From: Liolophura sinensis
Taxonomy: Eukaryota; Mollusca; Polyplacophora; Chitonida; Chitonidae
Assembly (NCBI RefSeq): GCF_032854445.1
Contig: NC_088302.1
Coordinates: 39,126,191-39,190,190, forward strand
Reading direction: 5' to 3'
DNA length: 64,000 nucleotides
Shown: one piece after another, positions 61,339 through 64,000 of the stretch
Layout: the number at the start of each line of letters is the position of its first letter
Position numbering within the stretch: position 1 is the first letter of the stretch
Position numbers and translations under genes: made by a program
The notes under the pieces: model-generated
Seen by the model: the letters and a program-made list of their open reading frames with translations, nothing else
What the model was told of the DNA's origin: nothing
Database searches by the model: none

Positions 61339-63224
61339 CTGGAAGTGGAACAAAATGAAAAAAAAAACTTTATACACAGCAAATAATGCTGTTTATTTAA
61401 CGGTTAGACGCATATACTATTACTTAGCCTCAAAAATCTTTGGTTAAATCCGTTTTCCCTGAGGGAATGTAATTTCCGTCGGTCTAACGAATTAATCCGT
61501 AATTTAACGGAAGATTTTCCTGAGAGTAATTATTTATATGATTGTTGTTTAACGCCATACTCGAGAAGTTTTCACTTATACGACGGCCGTCGACTTTTAC
61601 GGGTGGAGAAAATTGGAGCGCCCGGGTTAAACCAAAGATCATTGGCGAGTTACTGACGAACTTTCTTACTTGTGGCGTACAAATATGCCCCGTGTGCTAG
61701 TGGAAGATGAGTGGTCTTGAACAATCGTAAAACTGCACAGACGAAGACACAATCGTCGTCAACCGTTTATTGTCACCACGGCCCAACGTACGGTGAGGGT
61801 GAGGTATTAGCGTTTGAAGTCGCCCACAAAATAATTCAGCTGTGTAGCACAGGTCAAATTTATGCTTGGAGTATTATACCGAGAAGAGCTTGTATTATCC
61901 TGGCTATTATTAGTCTAGTCGTGAGTAGATCATGTATACAGTAGCCCTGGGTCCAGTTTCACAAATCGGCTTACCATATTGTTTTATCGTACATTTGTCG
62001 TACGATATTTTGTACGTCACTATTACCGAACCATTGTCCTATATGCGCGATTATCGTACATGTACAACATCTATGTGAAACTGGGCCTTGCTGTTCACTA
62101 CAAGGCATACTGACCTCGGTAGCTCCCAATAACCCATCCGAATCCGAATCCGTAGGAGTGAGGGTTGCCGGGTAACGGCGGATCGAATCCGAACCAAGTC
62201 TCCATGACCATATGCGGCGTCATCGTATCTTGAAAAGCGGACGTATTCGCCAAGTTGGTCGGCGTCATCCCGAAACTTTTGATGTTCAGTAAAAACTGCA
62301 TCCATTTTATCATGTCATTTCCGGTGGAACAAATGGACGCCGCTGGTTGTTCTGGGTGAAAACTGTGGGCAGAAGAGTTAACTAGTTGATTACAACATCA
62401 TACTCTAAAACAACTGAGAGAAATGCTGACTGCTTTCTGTTAACTTCATTTTCTGAAGTGACCGTATGTCTTCACAATATATGTTGGCATGAATGTTACG
62501 CCAGGCACACGTCACGACAACTACGCAAAACGCGCCTACAAAGCGCACCTAAATTTGCGGCAGGCGCAAATGTCATGGCAACGTATTACTTCAGTGTGTG
62601 TTACAATTACCGTTACGCTTGCACACAATTTTCGCACGCTTTGTATAAGGGGCTCCATGGGTCTCATTCAGCTGAATGGAGACAATAACTTCAACCGACC
62701 AGCCAGCAAAGAAACCATCGCGCAACACCGAGGATTAACACCGACTATATATGTAAAACATTTGGAGAGGTCAACATGGAAAATGATTTGCAAACTTCGA
62801 AGAGGACCATACAAGATTATCTCGAACAGTGGACAGGCATGCTCACACGTTCTAAGAAAAGGCTGATGAAAGTCAACCTGATTAAAAAAGGAACCAACGT
62901 TTGGAATTACGCTCCACAATCACAGGTTTGTTTTTGTACAATAAAAACGCAGGTTACCTGTAATGTTCCAGGGGAAACGGATGAAAGTCTCCGTTGACCA
63001 CGCGGTACGGGACGGCTAGCGTAGTATTGACGTAACGTCGCAGGTCCCTGAGAAAGACGGTCGAGTCCATTCCGAGGGGTCCCAGGATGTTCTTGACGAT
63101 CAAATCCTCCCAGGACTCCCCTCCGGACAAAACCTCTGCGATATACCCGGCCAACATGTACATCCAGTTATTGTACAACAGCTTGTCCCTGAATCCGAAT
63201 CGCGCCTCAAGATGATTCAGACGA
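60645..63224 (-). CDS. Beta-lactamase-like serine hydrolase, 3' part (three exons, frameshift in last)
   Basis: Minus-strand exons 63224-62958, 62362-62115 and 61338-60645, with GT/AG junctions and matching phases. Resembles animal members of the class C beta-lactamase / serine beta-lactamase-like family. Seen: LLYNNWMYMLAGYIAEVL (YxN catalytic Tyr motif), SICSTGNDMIKWMQF, YGFGFGWVIGSYRGHRLVNH with HAG corresponding to the H/K-x-G motif, then YTGTYGNKLFGDF and a C-terminal part with DGTLQYLTF and a hydrophobic segment (AFGLCLAALVVFCHL). The SxxK exon must lie above 64000 and is not visible. Around 60987-60998 the frame changes: the upstream frame stops at 60911, while the family-like sequence continues in another frame to a stop at 60645. 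This could be a pseudogene, an allele or a sequence error. Substrate unknown. Confidence 0.85.
61533..61720 (-). mobile_element. SINE-like element, family 3
   Basis: In the hydrolase gene's last intron. ttgtttaacgccatactcga, ttttcacttatacgacggcc and cgagttactgacgaacttt preserved. Confidence 0.55.
61949..62087. mobile_element. Short foldback element GGYCCAGTTTCACA
   Basis: Left end ggtccagtttcaca (61950-61963) and right end tgtgaaactgggcc (62074-62087), 13 of 14 complementary. The interior has repeated TCGTACRT / TCGTACGA strings. No ORF. In the last intron of the hydrolase gene. Confidence 0.75.
62115..62362 (-). CDS. Hydrolase middle exon
   Basis: 248 nt, acceptor tctgcccacag, donor CGAG/gtcagt. 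Contains PAASICSTGNDMIKWMQFLL and YGFGFGWVIGSYRG. The phases at both ends join the neighbouring exons exactly. Confidence 0.87.
62958..63224 (-). CDS. Hydrolase exon with YxN motif
   Basis: 267 nt, acceptor ctgtttcag, donor AG/gtaacc. Encodes RLNHLEARFGFRDKLLYNNW then MLAGYIAEVLSG and ILGPLGMDSTVFL. YNN is the second catalytic motif of class C beta-lactamases and relatives; ILGPLGM.sT is a family landmark. Confidence 0.88.
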
Positions 63225-64000
63225 CTGAAACAGAAGATTGATTAATTTATTGATGGAGTGACGCCATACTCAAGATTTACTTGAGATAGCGTATAAAGCG
63301 GTTCGTTTCATTGGGGAATGAAACTGAAGTGCCGGGGGTAAATCAACAACCTTTGGTAAGTTACTGACAAATTTTCACATGTGTACATACATAGTTGCGT
63401 GCCATATTTATGGAAAGCAACGGACGTAAAACTGCACATGTAAACCGCCCACAAGCGCATACCTTACATACGTTTACAATCCAGATCTACCAAGTTCTAA
63501 TGTGGCCTCAAATAGGTTACCCTAAGTCCTCAACTTTTTCGCATATGAAAGAGTAACTTTCAGTGCAATTTATGCACATTTTAAATTTGTTTTTGGAGAC
63601 AAAACTACATTGGTTAGATTGGCAAAAAAGGTGGAACAATTTTAATATACCGGATATTTTGGGCAAAAATCGATTATCGCAAATGCAATCAATGTTTTGC
63701 TTACATTAGCCCAGGTAATTATCTTTCACAATGTAATAATTTTTTCTGCGCACAGCTCAAACTGCATGGTAAAGTTCCTAACATTTATAATACGGATTGT
63801 ACTATAATTTTTTAAACTTTACAGAATGATTTAAACACTATTCATAGTAGAGGCACGATTCTGATATTCACTGAAAGGCAATACTTTGAGCAATTCTTAA
63901 TAATAATACAGAAAATTTTATCTGATGAGCGAATTTGGATATTTGCTTCTCCAGTCTTCGGTATAACATCTTTAAGTCAGATGACTTGTCAGGTGGTGAT
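63225..64000. other. Intron of the hydrolase gene, to window end
   Basis: Holds a family-3-like SINE piece at about 63236-63440 and an R3 / MITE-like stretch at about 63518-63980 related to 58603-58951 (gggcaaaaatcgattatcgc at 63660). No further exon is visible, so the 5' exons lie beyond 64000. Confidence 0.55.

Overview
The window is animal nuclear DNA, most likely from a lophotrochozoan (mollusc or brachiopod). Genes are split into small exons with GT/AG introns. The introns and flanks are full of 5'-truncated tRNA-derived SINEs ending in (AAAT)n, of a type common in marine molluscs, plus short foldback elements and minisatellites. There are no operons, Shine-Dalgarno sites or CRISPR arrays. 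The clade call is inference; no species is claimed.

Layout. Positions 1-19.4 kb hold no coding exon I can recognise, only SINE copies, a cryptic minisatellite at 5.2-6.1 kb and two older interspersed repeats. At 19,946-36,626 (+) lies a complete 12-exon polypeptide N-acetylgalactosaminyltransferase gene (GALNT10-like, copy A, 620 aa). After about 7 kb of 3' flank, a tandem paralogue in the same orientation follows at 43,770-55,663 (copy B, 12 exons, 604 aa) with the same intron positions and phases. A degraded exon-7 fragment at 56.24 kb suggests a third, dead copy. At 60,645-63,224 (-) are the last three visible exons of a beta-lactamase-like serine hydrolase gene. Its 5' end, including the SxxK exon, lies beyond the window, and its last exon carries a frameshift.

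Function. Both GALNT copies are predicted type II Golgi membrane enzymes: short cytosolic tail, one transmembrane segment, stem, GT-A catalytic domain with DSH and WGGE motifs, then a ricin-type lectin domain. Family members transfer GalNAc from UDP-GalNAc to Ser/Thr, starting mucin-type O-glycans. The hydrolase has no obvious functional link to them.

Most notable: (i) a 305-bp tandem duplication in copy B that creates a possible extra in-frame 27-codon stem exon; (ii) a 52-bp x 4 array in copy A that repeats the exon-10 splice acceptor and start of the exon, where each decoy leads to a stop; (iii) abrupt near-identity between A and B in parts of exons 4 and 9, suggesting gene conversion; (iv) minisatellites next to exons 4 and 11 of copy A; (v) loss of the lectin alpha-repeat Asp in copy B; (vi) several TSD-bracketed SINE insertions and foldback elements.
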